Notes: generated by a model from the sequence alone, not told the origin. A stretch of 64,000 nucleotides of DNA from Nocardia sp. NBC_01327 (GCF_035958815.1 NZ_CP108383.1:4588001-4652000); one strand, 5' to 3'; counted from the stretch's first letter, positions 35,381 to 45,711 are shown. Translations and numbers: made by a program.

Positions 35381-37662
35381 GCAGACACGGTTCCACTCGC
35401 CGACCAACCGAACTGATCGAGACCCGCGCCAGGCTGATCGAGATCCTCCTGCGAGTCGCCGGCCCCGAATTGAGTCGCGCCCGTGCCGAGGAGTTGCTGC
35501 GTGCGGCCAAGGGGTGGGGTGCGACCGGTGCCTACGGCCTCGACGCACACCTGAGTGAGCACCCGGACGCGTTCACCGCTCCACGCCATCAGAGCCCGTC
35601 TCCGCTGCCGAAACTGTTGCGGCTATTGGCCGCGCGGGGTTTCGCCGACAAGGTGGTATTGCTGGGCTGCGCCCGATGTGGGCGCACCGACAATGACTTA
35701 CGGTGCCCGAGCCCGCAGGGGCGCTGTTGCGAACGGTGCATTGCGCATGGACGCAAGCCGAAACCGTGCGCTCGCTGCGGTCGGATCGTGGCCGAGTTCG
35801 CCACTCGCGATGCCGCCGGATCGATATGTCGCCGCTGCTACTACAACGATCCGAACCGGATGGTCCAATGCCAGGGTTGCGGGAGAACACGACCCCCGAA
35901 ACAGCGACTGCCCGACGGTGGAATGTTTTGCAGCACATGTCAATCCGATCAGCGGCCCAGAGTGTGCTCGCACTGTGGACAACTCGCGCGCATGCAACTT
36001 CGGACTTCGACCGGGTCGATCTGCCGTGCGTGCAGCCTGCTGCCGCAGTTTCAATGCGGGGTCTGCGGTGGAGCGAGTTCGGTATCGGCCGCTGGTTCGG
36101 GCGAGGGTCCCGACCGATGCCCGCAGTGCGCCCGCGCGGTCGGAGAATGCGTTATCTGCGGTCGAACCAAAGCAGGATCCTTGGTAGAGAAGCGATTTCA
36201 CTGCTCGGCATGCCGACCACCCAAGACCCGCGTGTGCGCGCTCTGCTCGGAAATGGCACAGACCTGCGCGCATTGGCCGGTCGGGCCGATCTGTTTCCGA
36301 TGCCACCGGCATCGGACCCATCACCCGCAGGCATGCAGTAGCTGCGGTGAGGTTCGTGTGCTCGTCGGATCCTCCGCCGCAGGACCGATCTGCCCACGAT
36401 GTGCGGGGTCGACGCTGAACTACACGTGCCGCCAATGCGGTCACGAAGGCGATATCTTCGCCAAGGGTCGCTGCAGCAAGTGTGTCGCGATCGATCGTGT
36501 AAACGAGTTGATTTGCGACGCCGAGGGCAACGTCATCGACCAGTTGCGCCCCTTCGCCGACGCACTGGCCACCGCGAACTCTTGGACCCTGATGCGCTGG
36601 GTGACTTCCACCCGCTCCGCGCAACGGCTCTCCCAGCTCGTCGCGGCCGGAACCGAGATCAGCCACGATGCCCTCGACCGGTTGCCCCAGGGCCACGCCA
36701 CCCGCTATTTGCGTGAACTACTGGTCTCGACCGGAGTGCTCGGCCCGCGCAATGAGCCGTTCGCCCAGCTCGTGCTTTGGACGGAGAATCTGACCTGCAC
36801 CCTGCCCGACCCACAGAGACGCCTGGTCCGCCCGTTCGCCGAATGGTCGATTCTGCGTGACGCCCGCCGCCGCGCTGAACGAGGCCGATACACCGACGCG
36901 GCCTCGCGCGCCGACCGGGCCCAGATCCGTGCCGCCATCCGATTTCTCACCTGGCTCGACGGCTACGCAATCGACCTCGACTCCCTCGACCAGGGTGCGC
37001 TCGACACCTATCTGGCCGCGAATCCTTCTCAACGACAAACACTCTCGGCCTTCCTGCGATGGTTCCTGCCACGAATCACAGACAGAAAGCTCATCTTCGT
37101 CCCGCATCGCCCGAACTCACCGTGCAAAGTTCAAGAGCTCACCGACCAGCAACACCAGCTCCGGCGGTGCCTGACCGATGCGAGCTTGGACCTCGAAGCC
37201 CGCGTCGCCGGAACGCTGAGCAGGCTCTACGCCCTCTCGCTGCAAGACATCACCACGTTGACCATCGACAGATATTCGCGTGAGGGCCAAGACTCCTACC
37301 TCACCCTCGCACGACACCCAGTTCTGTTGCCTCCCAGCCTCGCTCGGCTGATCGAACAACTGATCGCCCAACCCGTCGCAAGAGCGCTGATCCCGGCAAC
37401 GAGTACCTCGATCTATCTGTTTCCCGGCAAACCCGCGACCCGTCCGCGACATCCACGCTCGTTGCAACAGCTACTCAGCGAGAGCGGACTGCCTCACCTG
37501 CCCGCACGCAATACCGCCATGATCGCGATCGTCAGCGAACTCCCTTCACCAGTTGTCGCTGACTTACTGGGCATCCACCCCTGCACCGCCAACCGATGGA
37601 CCGAAATCGCCCAGACCAGCTGGGCCGGATACCTCGCAGCGCGGGACACACTCAAGGCGTAG
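35377..37662 (+). CDS. Zinc-ribbon array protein with degenerate recombinase-like C-terminus (third gene of the triad)
   Basis: 761 residues in three parts. Residues 1-95 are helical. Residues ~97-385 hold 18 CxxC knuckles, enough for nine tandem four-cysteine zinc ribbons (CARCGR, CERC, CQGCGR, CSTC, CSHCGQ, CGVCGG and so on). Residues ~500-761 are all helical. A SAM-like core-binding stretch (RAAIRFLTWLDGYAIDLDSL) and an end, SPVVADLLGIHPCTANRWTE, recall the recombinase C-terminal helices but lack the His-x2-Arg and Tyr. I know this triad as a recurrent, uncharacterised set in actinobacteria. It may be a DNA-targeting subunit of the recombinase (inference). Confidence 0.8.
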   Translation: MSRHGSTRRPTELIETRARLIEILLRVAGPELSRARAEELLRAAKGWGATGAYGLDAHLSEHPDAFTAPRHQSPSPLPKLLRLLAARGFADKVVLLGCARCGRTDNDLRCPSPQGRCCERCIAHGRKPKPCARCGRIVAEFATRDAAGSICRRCYYNDPNRMVQCQGCGRTRPPKQRLPDGGMFCSTCQSDQRPRVCSHCGQLARMQLRTSTGSICRACSLLPQFQCGVCGGASSVSAAGSGEGPDRCPQCARAVGECVICGRTKAGSLVEKRFHCSACRPPKTRVCALCSEMAQTCAHWPVGPICFRCHRHRTHHPQACSSCGEVRVLVGSSAAGPICPRCAGSTLNYTCRQCGHEGDIFAKGRCSKCVAIDRVNELICDAEGNVIDQLRPFADALATANSWTLMRWVTSTRSAQRLSQLVAAGTEISHDALDRLPQGHATRYLRELLVSTGVLGPRNEPFAQLVLWTENLTCTLPDPQRRLVRPFAEWSILRDARRRAERGRYTDAASRADRAQIRAAIRFLTWLDGYAIDLDSLDQGALDTYLAANPSQRQTLSAFLRWFLPRITDRKLIFVPHRPNSPCKVQELTDQQHQLRRCLTDASLDLEARVAGTLSRLYALSLQDITTLTIDRYSREGQDSYLTLARHPVLLPPSLARLIEQLIAQPVARALIPATSTSIYLFPGKPATRPRHPRSLQQLLSESGLPHLPARNTAMIAIVSELPSPVVADLLGIHPCTANRWTEIAQTSWAGYLAARDTLKA

Positions 37663-37794
37663 CCCGCTCGGAACAGAAGTCCCACCGGTTCCAACCTATC
37701 CGCTCATAGCCGATGAGCGTGACCGTGATCCGAGAATCGGGCAACGTGTTCCTTGAGCGGCCTATCGCCTGCGGCAATCGGCTCGGTGAGAGCG

Positions 37795-37825
37795 GCCGAC
37801 CGTCGCCGTGCGTGCGACGGTCGGC
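37795..37825 (-). terminator. Terminator hairpin after the giant LamG gene
   Basis: GCCGACCGTCGC/GCGACGGTCGGC, a perfect 12-base stem with loop CGTGCGT, lies 16 bases beyond the stop at 37841. It could also stop read-through from the recombinase triad. Confidence 0.75.
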
Positions 37826-37840
37826 AGGCAGCGAGGGTGT

Positions 37841-40800
37841 TCAGGCGACGCCGAAGTACTGAGCGAGGTAAGTGGTGATTTCCTTTGCGTTGGGCAGTAA
37901 TTCGGGCAGGTTCACCGCGAGGGCGTTCTTGGTGGCGGCGGTGAGTTCGTCGAGGGTGGTCGCGGCGTCGCGGACGTAGGGTTCGAGGCGTTTGATCAGT
38001 TCGTAGTTGCTTTCGATGTTCTCTGCGCGCATGGCCTTTTCGAGTGGGGCCGCAGTCGGCAGGGGGATCGGCTGCAGGATGCGGCTGACGTAGGTGACGC
38101 GGTGCATGATGCGCCAGCAGGGTGGTTTCTTGGTGGACTGGCGGGCTTGGCGCAGGGCCGCGGCGTAGCTGTCCTGGCTTTGGGCCAGCCAGAGGGGGTC
38201 GACGACCTTGCCGTAGAAGTCCTCGAAGTTGTTCTTGTCGGAGTCGAGGTAGAAGGTCATGAACCGGTAGGCGTCGACCTTGCCCGGCACCTTGACCGGT
38301 CGGCCGTTGGTGTCGAAGACCAGCTTGCCTTGATCGTCATAGCGGTTGAGATCGCCACTGGGAGAACAGGAGACGTCGAGCCCGAAGCTGTGGGTGGCCT
38401 CTTTGGATTTGGTTTGCGTGGTGCTGTGAGTGCCGCCGCCGGACAGTTCGAAGTTGAATTCGAATCCGCTGCCTCCAGGGCCGTCGAATTTCAGTCCGCC
38501 GCCACCGGAGAGCTTCCAGCCCGTGGTGTAGGTGCCGCCCATGGTTTCGGTGACGGTATCGGTGGTTTCGGAGGTCTCGGCGAAGAATCCGCCGGCCGCG
38601 GTCCAGACGTAGGTGTTGGCGAGATTGCGGTGGGCGAAGCTCTTGGCGACCTCGCTGGTCGCGACGTCAGCGCCTTGCCCGCCGGGCGGGGCGAAGGAGT
38701 AGTTCGTGAGTTTGTTGAGCGCCCGGGTGGAGTCCAGACCGGAGGGATCGATCACCGGCTCGTTGGACATCGAGGTGTAGAGCCCTTCGAGGCGCTGTTG
38801 TTCGCGTTGGATGCGGCGTTTGACCGCGTATGCCTCGGTGGGTTTGAAGTAGCTGTATTCGCCGCGATCGGTGGCTTGGGGGTAGTCGGGGTCGAGGACT
38901 TTGCCGGTGTCGGTGGCGCCGACCGCACCGTCGAGGGTGCCCTGTTTGGTGTATCGGGGGTTGAGGGGGAAGGGGATGATGTTCCAGTCGCGGGGGATGT
39001 CGGGGCTGGGCAGGATGCGGTAGGAGACCAGTGCGTTGTTGTGGGCCAGGCGGACTGCGAAGATATCGACGGTCTCCGATTGCACGACAGCGAATCCGGT
39101 GTTCGCGGGCAGGAACCGGCGCCCGACATTCGCGTTGAGAATCTTGTTCGGATCCTCCCACGCGCCGGTGAGTTTCACCGAGGTGTCGCGGTGGGTGCTC
39201 ACGCCCCGCGAGACCGAGTTGTCGCTGGTCCAGTTGTGTGAATAGTCGTAGCCGCCACCGAATTTCACTTTGCCCTGGATCTTGAGCAGCGGTGTGCCGA
39301 TCCCGACGCCCAGAGGTGCGGTGATCTGCATGATCTCGCCCCCGAGGACGGCCTCCAGGGACGCTTGGAAGGCGAAGTTCTTGCTGTCGGCACTGTTGGA
39401 TGCCTGAGCGATGGTGACCGCGTCCGCTTGCCGGAACGCCACGGTCGAGGCGCCGGTGAGGTCGGGAGTGGCTGGGTCGGTGAGGTTTTCCGATGGCACC
39501 GGCGGCGCGCCCTCGATGTATCCGATGATCTGCGGATCGAATTGGGCCTGGCTGATCCATTCGGTGATCAGGTTGCCGATCTTGTATCCGGTGATCAGAT
39601 ACCAGGCGCCGTCCCGCCGGTAGGAGTAGCACCGTTTCATCACCCCGCCGAGGACACCGCGGCTGTCGAATTGGGCGTCGGCGTATTCGGTGACCGCCGG
39701 GATACCGCTGATGCGGTCCTGGAAGGCGGTGGTCACCCCGGACAGCGCGGACCGCACCTGCGCGGTATCGGTGGACATCGGCGCGGTGGACAGCACCATC
39801 TTCGGTTGCTGATCCGCGGTGCCGAATGTGAGGTTGTTGCCGCGTAACCCGGTATCCCGCAACGCGGACACCGCAGTCAGACTGGAGTCGGCGTCGAAGC
39901 TGTAACAGGCGATGAGCTGATCCTTCTCGCCCTTGAGACGGCTGAACATGTTATCCGTGATCTGTTCGTCTGTGCGCAGGGTGCGCCAGATCCGAACCTC
40001 CTCCAGCACACCGCTGAACGGGTACTGCAGCGTCGCGCCCGCGACGCGGCCGCCCAGGGTGAACTGGGGATCGCCGGGGCCGGCGGTCCGCAGTTCGTCG
40101 CCGCTGCCGACGGAATCGAAGGCCACGTATTGGCCGTTGCGGTACATCTGGGCCGGGCTGCCCGCCGGGTCGGGGCTCTTGACCCAGGTCGCGCCGGTCA
40201 GTCGCGCCGGGTAGGAGTTGGTGGTGTCGGCGGTGATGTTGCCGGTGTTCTCCGGGAATTTCCAGTGCGCGATCAGGCCGGAACTGCGCGGCGGCGCATC
40301 GCGGCACACGTCGGTCGCGGAGCGGGCCACGCTCCACAGCCGCACCTCACTCAGCACTCCCCGCAGACCGGCGACCGCCGTGCCGGTGCGGGCCCGGCCG
40401 AATTCCAGTGGGCCGGGACTGCTCTGGGGTGCGCTGCCGTCATAGCGGACGGTGCCGGCCTCGCTGCCGTCGATGTAGAAGCGAATTTCGTTGCCGCCCT
40501 TGCGGGTTACCGCGATACGCGCGAAGGTGCCCGCTGAGATTCCGCGGGTGGACACCTGGTTCTGCGGGTTGCCGTCGAGATCCTCGAAGGAGAACCGCAG
40601 CTTGCCGTCGGCCTGGACCACCAGCTGGTACGGCACCCCGCCGGGTTCGCCGTCACCGATACGACCGTAGGACAGGATCCCTTGATCCTGGCCGAGCGCG
40701 TCCACGCGCACGAACGCCTCGACGGTGAGGTCGCCGACGATATTGAGCGCTTCGTCGCGACCGGCATCGAGGAACCCGCGCCCCTCCAGTCGCACCGCCC

Positions 40801-43800
40801 AGGACTGGCGGACCGTGACGGCGAGGTGTTCCCATTCGGTGATCGGGAACGCGTCGCGGCTGCGGATGAACCTGTCCCCCAGGGCCGCGAACACCTGGTG
40901 ACCGGCGAAGAAGGACGCCGTTTGCACGCAGCCGCCGATCAAGATCCCGTCCTGGCCCGCCGGGGAGAGATCGGTGGCACGTTTGTTGGCGAAGGTCCAG
41001 TAGCGCAGCAGCCCCGATTCTCGTCCGGTGAGTCGGCGCGCCCGATCGGCGTTGAGCTCAGCGACGGTGCGGACCCGTCCCCACACGCGCACCTCGTCCA
41101 TGGCGACATTGGCAGAGGAGTTGCTGATGGCCCAATTGGCCAGTGTCAGAGCACCACTGCCCGCATACGGCGAGGGGACGGTGCGCCGCCCGATTTCCGT
41201 GCCGTCCCGGTACAAGATCTGCAAGCTGTTGGCCCGGTCGTACACTGCGGCCCAATGGTGCCATTGCAGGTCGGTGAAGGGCGTGGCGATATTCAGGTCG
41301 TTGCTGTAAAACGCGAACGTGAAGGTGTTGTCTGCGCGGAATCCGATGTGCAGCACACGGTTCACGCTCGGCGAGTCGCCCTGGGCGATCATCAACTCGC
41401 TGCGGCCGGTGACGGCCTGACGTTTGGCCATGAACTCGATGGTGAAGTCGGTGTTGTCGAGCGGAACCGGCCCGCAGTCGACGCGGCCTCCCACACCGTC
41501 GAAGGTCAAGGCCGACATGAGCGGCGCCGGGTTGATTCCGAGTTGGAGGCGGGTATCGACCGGATCGGAACCGGTGTTCACGTGCAACACCTGGCCGCGC
41601 TGCGGCACGCGGTCGGGGAACAGCCACGCCTCGAGGGTCATATCGGCGGTGGTACGCGCCTGCGGCAGCAAAGCCGCGGGCAACATGAGCCGGGTCTGGT
41701 TGCCGTCGAAGGCGAACGCCCTGCCGGGCGCCTCACCCCGCCACTGACTGGTGCGACCCGGGACCAATTCGGTTGTGGTGCAGTTGAGTACGGAGCCCGA
41801 GGTGGTGGCGGTCTCCACTCGGACGCGGGTGGAACCGGCGTCGAGGGAGACCCCGGGGCGGCTGGCGGCGGCCCAACTGGAGTCGTAGGCTACCGCGCGA
41901 ACTTCCGCACCGGCTGGAATACCGGTGACGCTGCCGGTCAGCACGACAACGGCTTTCGAACCAGCCGGAGTGCTCGCGGCAACCAGGAACGCCTGCCCGC
42001 CCACCGCGACCGCCGCGCCCCCTGCCAGTGCCTCGATCGAGGGGTCCGTCAGGGTCAGGGTGGTGCCGTCGGCCTGCTGCACGACACCGATCAATACCGA
42101 AGCGGGGTCGGGGTTTCCGTTCAATACGCTGGCGAACTGTACGGGCGTGCGGGGTACCGCCCGGAAGGTTTCCACCTCGGTGCCGGTGGTGATGGTCACC
42201 GTGCACCGTTGCGGAGTGTCACCGTCGCCGACAGTGATCGTCGTTCCCGCGAGGTCGACGAGGGCGTCCCGGCTCACCGCGCGCAGCGGTGCGCTGTCGG
42301 TCGGCAGGGTCCGGCTCGAGCGCGAGACTGTCGTGTCGTAGTAGGCGGCGAAGAATTGCCCGTCGCCGCCGCGGAAGTACATGGCGACGTGACCGACCGT
42401 GCTGTCCAGGAGGAAGGGAGTGTCGGGTGTCCACGCGAACGCCAGCAATCCGCCTGTGTAACTGAGGCCTTGGCGATCGACACCGAGATACGGCATCGGC
42501 AGCACCACGTCGGCGCTGCCCTTCGCACCGGCGGTCAGTACCGCCAACTCGTCCTGTTTGGCGGCCAACTCGACCCGGCCGGCGGCCAGGCGAGCGCGCG
42601 CCTCGTCCATCAACCGGAGCCTCATGCGGGCCTCGTCGATCTTCGTGTATATGGCGGCGAGCCGGACCTTGGCGGTTTGGAGCGTGCCATCCACACCGGA
42701 GGCCAAGGCGACCCGCTGGAACTGGTATCGGACCGCCTTCGGGTCAACAGTTTCGCCCGCTTTGGCAGTGCGGTAGCGGTCTTCGGTACCGGGATAGTCC
42801 TTGGCCGATGCCAACGGCCGGAACAACACTCGGCACCCGTTGGACTGGGCGATGATCTCACCTTCGGTCGAGGACTCGTCCGCGACACTGATCAGGAATC
42901 GCGCCCAGGAGCCGCTGCCCGGCTTCGGTCCGGCCGTGGCGCCGAACATGTACTGGAAGTCGAAGAAGATGACATCCGGCGCGCCGGTCGGCGGGGCCCC
43001 GATCAGCGGACCGGAATTGTTGCCCGGTCGCGCATCCGACACCCGCAGCGGAGCTTTGAAACCGTAGCCGCCGGTGAGCGGGGCGATGAGGTAGTAGGGT
43101 CTGCCGTCCGCCCGGCGGACCCCCGAGTCCTGGATCCGGAAGGTGGTGGCGGCCGAGAGCGGGTCCATCGTCGCGCTGAGCCGCAGCATTTGGCCGGTCG
43201 CGGAGAACACCCCCATGAAGGAGTTGTCCGCCATATTGCGGATTCGGTAGCTCCAGTTGGTGACCGTGTTTTCCTTGTTGTACTGGTCTTGCAGCCGAGC
43301 GACTTCCGCCGCAGCGGCGTTGACCTCGGCCTGCCATGCGGCGATGGTCTGTGCGCCGACTGCGGGTTGGGCGAGGAACGCTTCATCGTTCGCATTGCGG
43401 GTCTGCAGGGCCTTGATCGCCTGTTCCAGCGCGCTGATGCGGTCCAGGCCGCTGCCCGGCTCGGGAATGCCCACCACCGGCAGAGAGATCTGATCCGGTA
43501 CCTGTGCCAGCCGACCATCGCGACCGACCGCGAAATCCAGCGTAGCGACATACGAGCGGCCCGCAACACCCGCAGGTGGCACCGGCCCGTTGGTCACTCC
43601 GGCCAGTAGCACCCGGGCCTGCTTCTTCAGCGGCTTCTGCTCGGTGCCGTAGCCGGTAGCGACATTCTCCTGCTGGAAGTACAGCGTGGCGGCCAAACCG
43701 GAAATCACTGTGCGCCCGGCGAATACGAAACTCTCCCGGCGCATGCCGGGGTGGTCACCGATGGGCGCGTTCGAGGTCACCCACGCCGGGCTGTTGATCA

Positions 43801-45340
43801 GGGTGCCGTCGCAGCGGTTGTCGGTCTGGTCGAACAGCACCGTGCCGCCGCCCTCGTCGAACCGGTAGTAGGCGATGAGGCCGGGCTCGTTGCCGACCAG
43901 CCGCACACCCCGCTCCTGGGCCAGTTCCGACTGTCGCCGGACCCGGTTCCAGATCCGGATCTCGTCGATCTCGCCGTTGTACCACGCGGCTCGGCCGCCG
44001 GTCCGGGCACCGATCAATACGTCTGTGTTGATCGCTGTTCCGACCGGTAGCGGTCCTGCGGCGACCTGCTCACCGTCGAGATACAGCGTCCCGGTGTCGC
44101 CTTCGAAGGTGACCGCGATATGGCAGTACGTGTTCAGTTGCACCGGTCGATTCGACTCGAGCGTTATCCCGCCCCCGCGCCGCGCGATCACCGTGCCGGT
44201 GTCGCTCAACGCCAGCGTGAACGTGCCCAGGACACCGTTCTCGTCGTGTTTGGTCAGGATGGTGCCATCCACAGCGGACGGCCGAATCCAGGCCTCCACC
44301 GACCCCGCCGCGCTCGTAAACTGCAGCGGCGCCGGGTTACCCAAGGCGACGAAGGTGTACTTGGGTGGTCCGGTGAATCGCAACGCGGTCTCGGCATACC
44401 CCGAGGTGCTCACCACCGGCACCAGCGGCTTGCCGGTGAACTGGTCCGTCCCCGGGCGGCGCTCGAATACCGCACTCGCATAAGCGGGGTCGGGGCTGGT
44501 GTAGTACTGGCTGCCCATGGTGTTGAACAGACCATCACCGGACTGCTCGATGTTGAGACTGTCGATCCGCTGCGTCTTGTTGTTGCGGGCGAACAACTGC
44601 CAGCGCCGCACTCCCGACACCTGGGTCGGCAGCAACAGCACCGTGAACGCGCCATCGGTGAGGTTCGCGACGAACGTCAACTCCTGCGTCGGCTCGTAGA
44701 ACGACCTACCCTCCATATCCTTGGTCCCCAAGGTGTCACGCAGCGAATCGGGCCGGGTGCGCTGACGACTGCGCCGATAGCGCACCTCCATCAACGGCCG
44801 CAACTCCGCACCCGCCAGCACGAACCTGTCGCACAATAAAGTGTTGTCCACCAACACAATTCCGCCGCCGCCCGCGCTGCCAGTCACCTGTCCGCTGGGC
44901 AGTTTGAACACCGAGTCCGGGTGTGCCGCGTCGATCGACTGCCGGAATACCAGAATATTGGTGCCGTCCGACACCGCCTGGAACGGCGCGGCCGAGCCGA
45001 GTCTCGCGGTGGAGGACAGGAACGGATCGATCTCCGCGGGCTGCAGCTGTTCCGTGGCCTCGACACGCCCGCCCCGCTTGATCACTGGCAGTACCGCCGC
45101 ACCGGCCGCCGCGAAACCGACCTCGACGATCTCGTTCGGGAAGACCAGTTCTGTCGGGTTGTCCGCCCAGTTCCCCGCGTCGTAGGCATCGCCGGTGTCA
45201 CCGGACATATCGAGAACGGAGTACAGGATTCGCCGGGTGTCGTCCATCGCGAATGCCACTGTCACACCCTGATGTTGAACCATGGTGGTGTGGATGTATC
45301 GGCGCTGACTGTAAACCTTGACCAGCTGCGGATTGGGCAT
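37841..45340 (-). CDS. Giant LamG-domain protein, 2,499 aa, possible lectin/pore-former
   Basis: ATG 45340 follows GAAGGAGGC. No signal peptide (MPNPQLVKVYSQRRYIHTTM). LamG/concanavalin-like jelly rolls are visible around residues 325-500 (GSVEAWIRPSAVDGTI; AYYRFDEGGGTVL), 1230-1450 (TDFTIEFMAKRQ; LRYWTFANKRATDLS), 1510-1700 (DLTVEAFVRVDALGQ; LIAHWKFPENTGNI), and a fourth, incomplete one near 1755-1820. Coiled coils lie near 633-695 and 887-937. The last ~500 residues contain long Ser/Thr/Gly alternating strands (GWKLSGGGGLKFDGPGGSGF; EFNFELSGGGTHSTTQTKSK; KVKFGGGYDYSHNWTSDNSV), reminiscent of aerolysin- or MACPF-like hairpins. Monocistronic. Export route unknown. Confidence 0.85.
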   Translation of the reverse strand: MPNPQLVKVYSQRRYIHTTMVQHQGVTVAFAMDDTRRILYSVLDMSGDTGDAYDAGNWADNPTELVFPNEIVEVGFAAAGAAVLPVIKRGGRVEATEQLQPAEIDPFLSSTARLGSAAPFQAVSDGTNILVFRQSIDAAHPDSVFKLPSGQVTGSAGGGGIVLVDNTLLCDRFVLAGAELRPLMEVRYRRSRQRTRPDSLRDTLGTKDMEGRSFYEPTQELTFVANLTDGAFTVLLLPTQVSGVRRWQLFARNNKTQRIDSLNIEQSGDGLFNTMGSQYYTSPDPAYASAVFERRPGTDQFTGKPLVPVVSTSGYAETALRFTGPPKYTFVALGNPAPLQFTSAAGSVEAWIRPSAVDGTILTKHDENGVLGTFTLALSDTGTVIARRGGGITLESNRPVQLNTYCHIAVTFEGDTGTLYLDGEQVAAGPLPVGTAINTDVLIGARTGGRAAWYNGEIDEIRIWNRVRRQSELAQERGVRLVGNEPGLIAYYRFDEGGGTVLFDQTDNRCDGTLINSPAWVTSNAPIGDHPGMRRESFVFAGRTVISGLAATLYFQQENVATGYGTEQKPLKKQARVLLAGVTNGPVPPAGVAGRSYVATLDFAVGRDGRLAQVPDQISLPVVGIPEPGSGLDRISALEQAIKALQTRNANDEAFLAQPAVGAQTIAAWQAEVNAAAAEVARLQDQYNKENTVTNWSYRIRNMADNSFMGVFSATGQMLRLSATMDPLSAATTFRIQDSGVRRADGRPYYLIAPLTGGYGFKAPLRVSDARPGNNSGPLIGAPPTGAPDVIFFDFQYMFGATAGPKPGSGSWARFLISVADESSTEGEIIAQSNGCRVLFRPLASAKDYPGTEDRYRTAKAGETVDPKAVRYQFQRVALASGVDGTLQTAKVRLAAIYTKIDEARMRLRLMDEARARLAAGRVELAAKQDELAVLTAGAKGSADVVLPMPYLGVDRQGLSYTGGLLAFAWTPDTPFLLDSTVGHVAMYFRGGDGQFFAAYYDTTVSRSSRTLPTDSAPLRAVSRDALVDLAGTTITVGDGDTPQRCTVTITTGTEVETFRAVPRTPVQFASVLNGNPDPASVLIGVVQQADGTTLTLTDPSIEALAGGAAVAVGGQAFLVAASTPAGSKAVVVLTGSVTGIPAGAEVRAVAYDSSWAAASRPGVSLDAGSTRVRVETATTSGSVLNCTTTELVPGRTSQWRGEAPGRAFAFDGNQTRLMLPAALLPQARTTADMTLEAWLFPDRVPQRGQVLHVNTGSDPVDTRLQLGINPAPLMSALTFDGVGGRVDCGPVPLDNTDFTIEFMAKRQAVTGRSELMIAQGDSPSVNRVLHIGFRADNTFTFAFYSNDLNIATPFTDLQWHHWAAVYDRANSLQILYRDGTEIGRRTVPSPYAGSGALTLANWAISNSSANVAMDEVRVWGRVRTVAELNADRARRLTGRESGLLRYWTFANKRATDLSPAGQDGILIGGCVQTASFFAGHQVFAALGDRFIRSRDAFPITEWEHLAVTVRQSWAVRLEGRGFLDAGRDEALNIVGDLTVEAFVRVDALGQDQGILSYGRIGDGEPGGVPYQLVVQADGKLRFSFEDLDGNPQNQVSTRGISAGTFARIAVTRKGGNEIRFYIDGSEAGTVRYDGSAPQSSPGPLEFGRARTGTAVAGLRGVLSEVRLWSVARSATDVCRDAPPRSSGLIAHWKFPENTGNITADTTNSYPARLTGATWVKSPDPAGSPAQMYRNGQYVAFDSVGSGDELRTAGPGDPQFTLGGRVAGATLQYPFSGVLEEVRIWRTLRTDEQITDNMFSRLKGEKDQLIACYSFDADSSLTAVSALRDTGLRGNNLTFGTADQQPKMVLSTAPMSTDTAQVRSALSGVTTAFQDRISGIPAVTEYADAQFDSRGVLGGVMKRCYSYRRDGAWYLITGYKIGNLITEWISQAQFDPQIIGYIEGAPPVPSENLTDPATPDLTGASTVAFRQADAVTIAQASNSADSKNFAFQASLEAVLGGEIMQITAPLGVGIGTPLLKIQGKVKFGGGYDYSHNWTSDNSVSRGVSTHRDTSVKLTGAWEDPNKILNANVGRRFLPANTGFAVVQSETVDIFAVRLAHNNALVSYRILPSPDIPRDWNIIPFPLNPRYTKQGTLDGAVGATDTGKVLDPDYPQATDRGEYSYFKPTEAYAVKRRIQREQQRLEGLYTSMSNEPVIDPSGLDSTRALNKLTNYSFAPPGGQGADVATSEVAKSFAHRNLANTYVWTAAGGFFAETSETTDTVTETMGGTYTTGWKLSGGGGLKFDGPGGSGFEFNFELSGGGTHSTTQTKSKEATHSFGLDVSCSPSGDLNRYDDQGKLVFDTNGRPVKVPGKVDAYRFMTFYLDSDKNNFEDFYGKVVDPLWLAQSQDSYAAALRQARQSTKKPPCWRIMHRVTYVSRILQPIPLPTAAPLEKAMRAENIESNYELIKRLEPYVRDAATTLDELTAATKNALAVNLPELLPNAKEITTYLAQYFGVA

Positions 45341-45389
45341 GGAGCCTCCTTCAACCCACCCAGTGAACGCCGAATTATGCTGTGGCGCA

Positions 45390-45711
45390 ATGGGAAACAG
45401 CCAACCAACGGGTCGGTACTATCGCCGGTTCGACCTCACGGGCAGGTCCGGCAACGTCGAAGTCGGAGTGGATCCGTGATGACGGCAAGCTCACCTGCCC
45501 CGCAGCACGTCGTGAGGAAACCAATCCAATGGCCGCAGCACCATACTCGGACCAACACTGGTTCTGGATCGTCAACTTGCCGTCCGGGTCTGACGGAACG
45601 CGATCGTGCTCCGCGACCCGCAGCCAAGCGCGGTAGCCTACGAATTCAGCGTCGAAGATGCGATCGATCCTCAATGGTCACCCGGACGTCCCACTGCGCC
45701 ATGCCGGAGTC
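45390..45711 (+). pseudogene. Short decayed gene ending at the 39-base repeat
   Basis: ATG 45390 begins MGNSQPTGRYYRRFDLTGRS and stops after GNVEVGVDP. Protein-like sequence continues in a second frame (DDGKLTCPAARREETNPMAA; SDQHWFWIVNLPSGSDGT) and then a third (IVLRDPQPSAVAYEFSVEDA; IDPQWSPGRPTAPC). It runs up to the repeat at 45712. Two frameshifts over 320 bases indicate decay or sequence errors. Family not recognised. Confidence 0.5.

Noticed and set aside
33945..37662. Recombinase-in-trio element with three catalytic tyrosine recombinases
   Set aside because: Only the first gene has the Arg-Lys-His-Arg-Tyr set; the second is a small HTH protein and the third lacks catalytic residues.
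40682..43609. 975-residue open frame antisense to the LamG gene
   Set aside because: Composition mirrors the complementary codons (Gly/Val/Arg/Asp runs), with no domain and no ribosome site; a high-GC antisense shadow.
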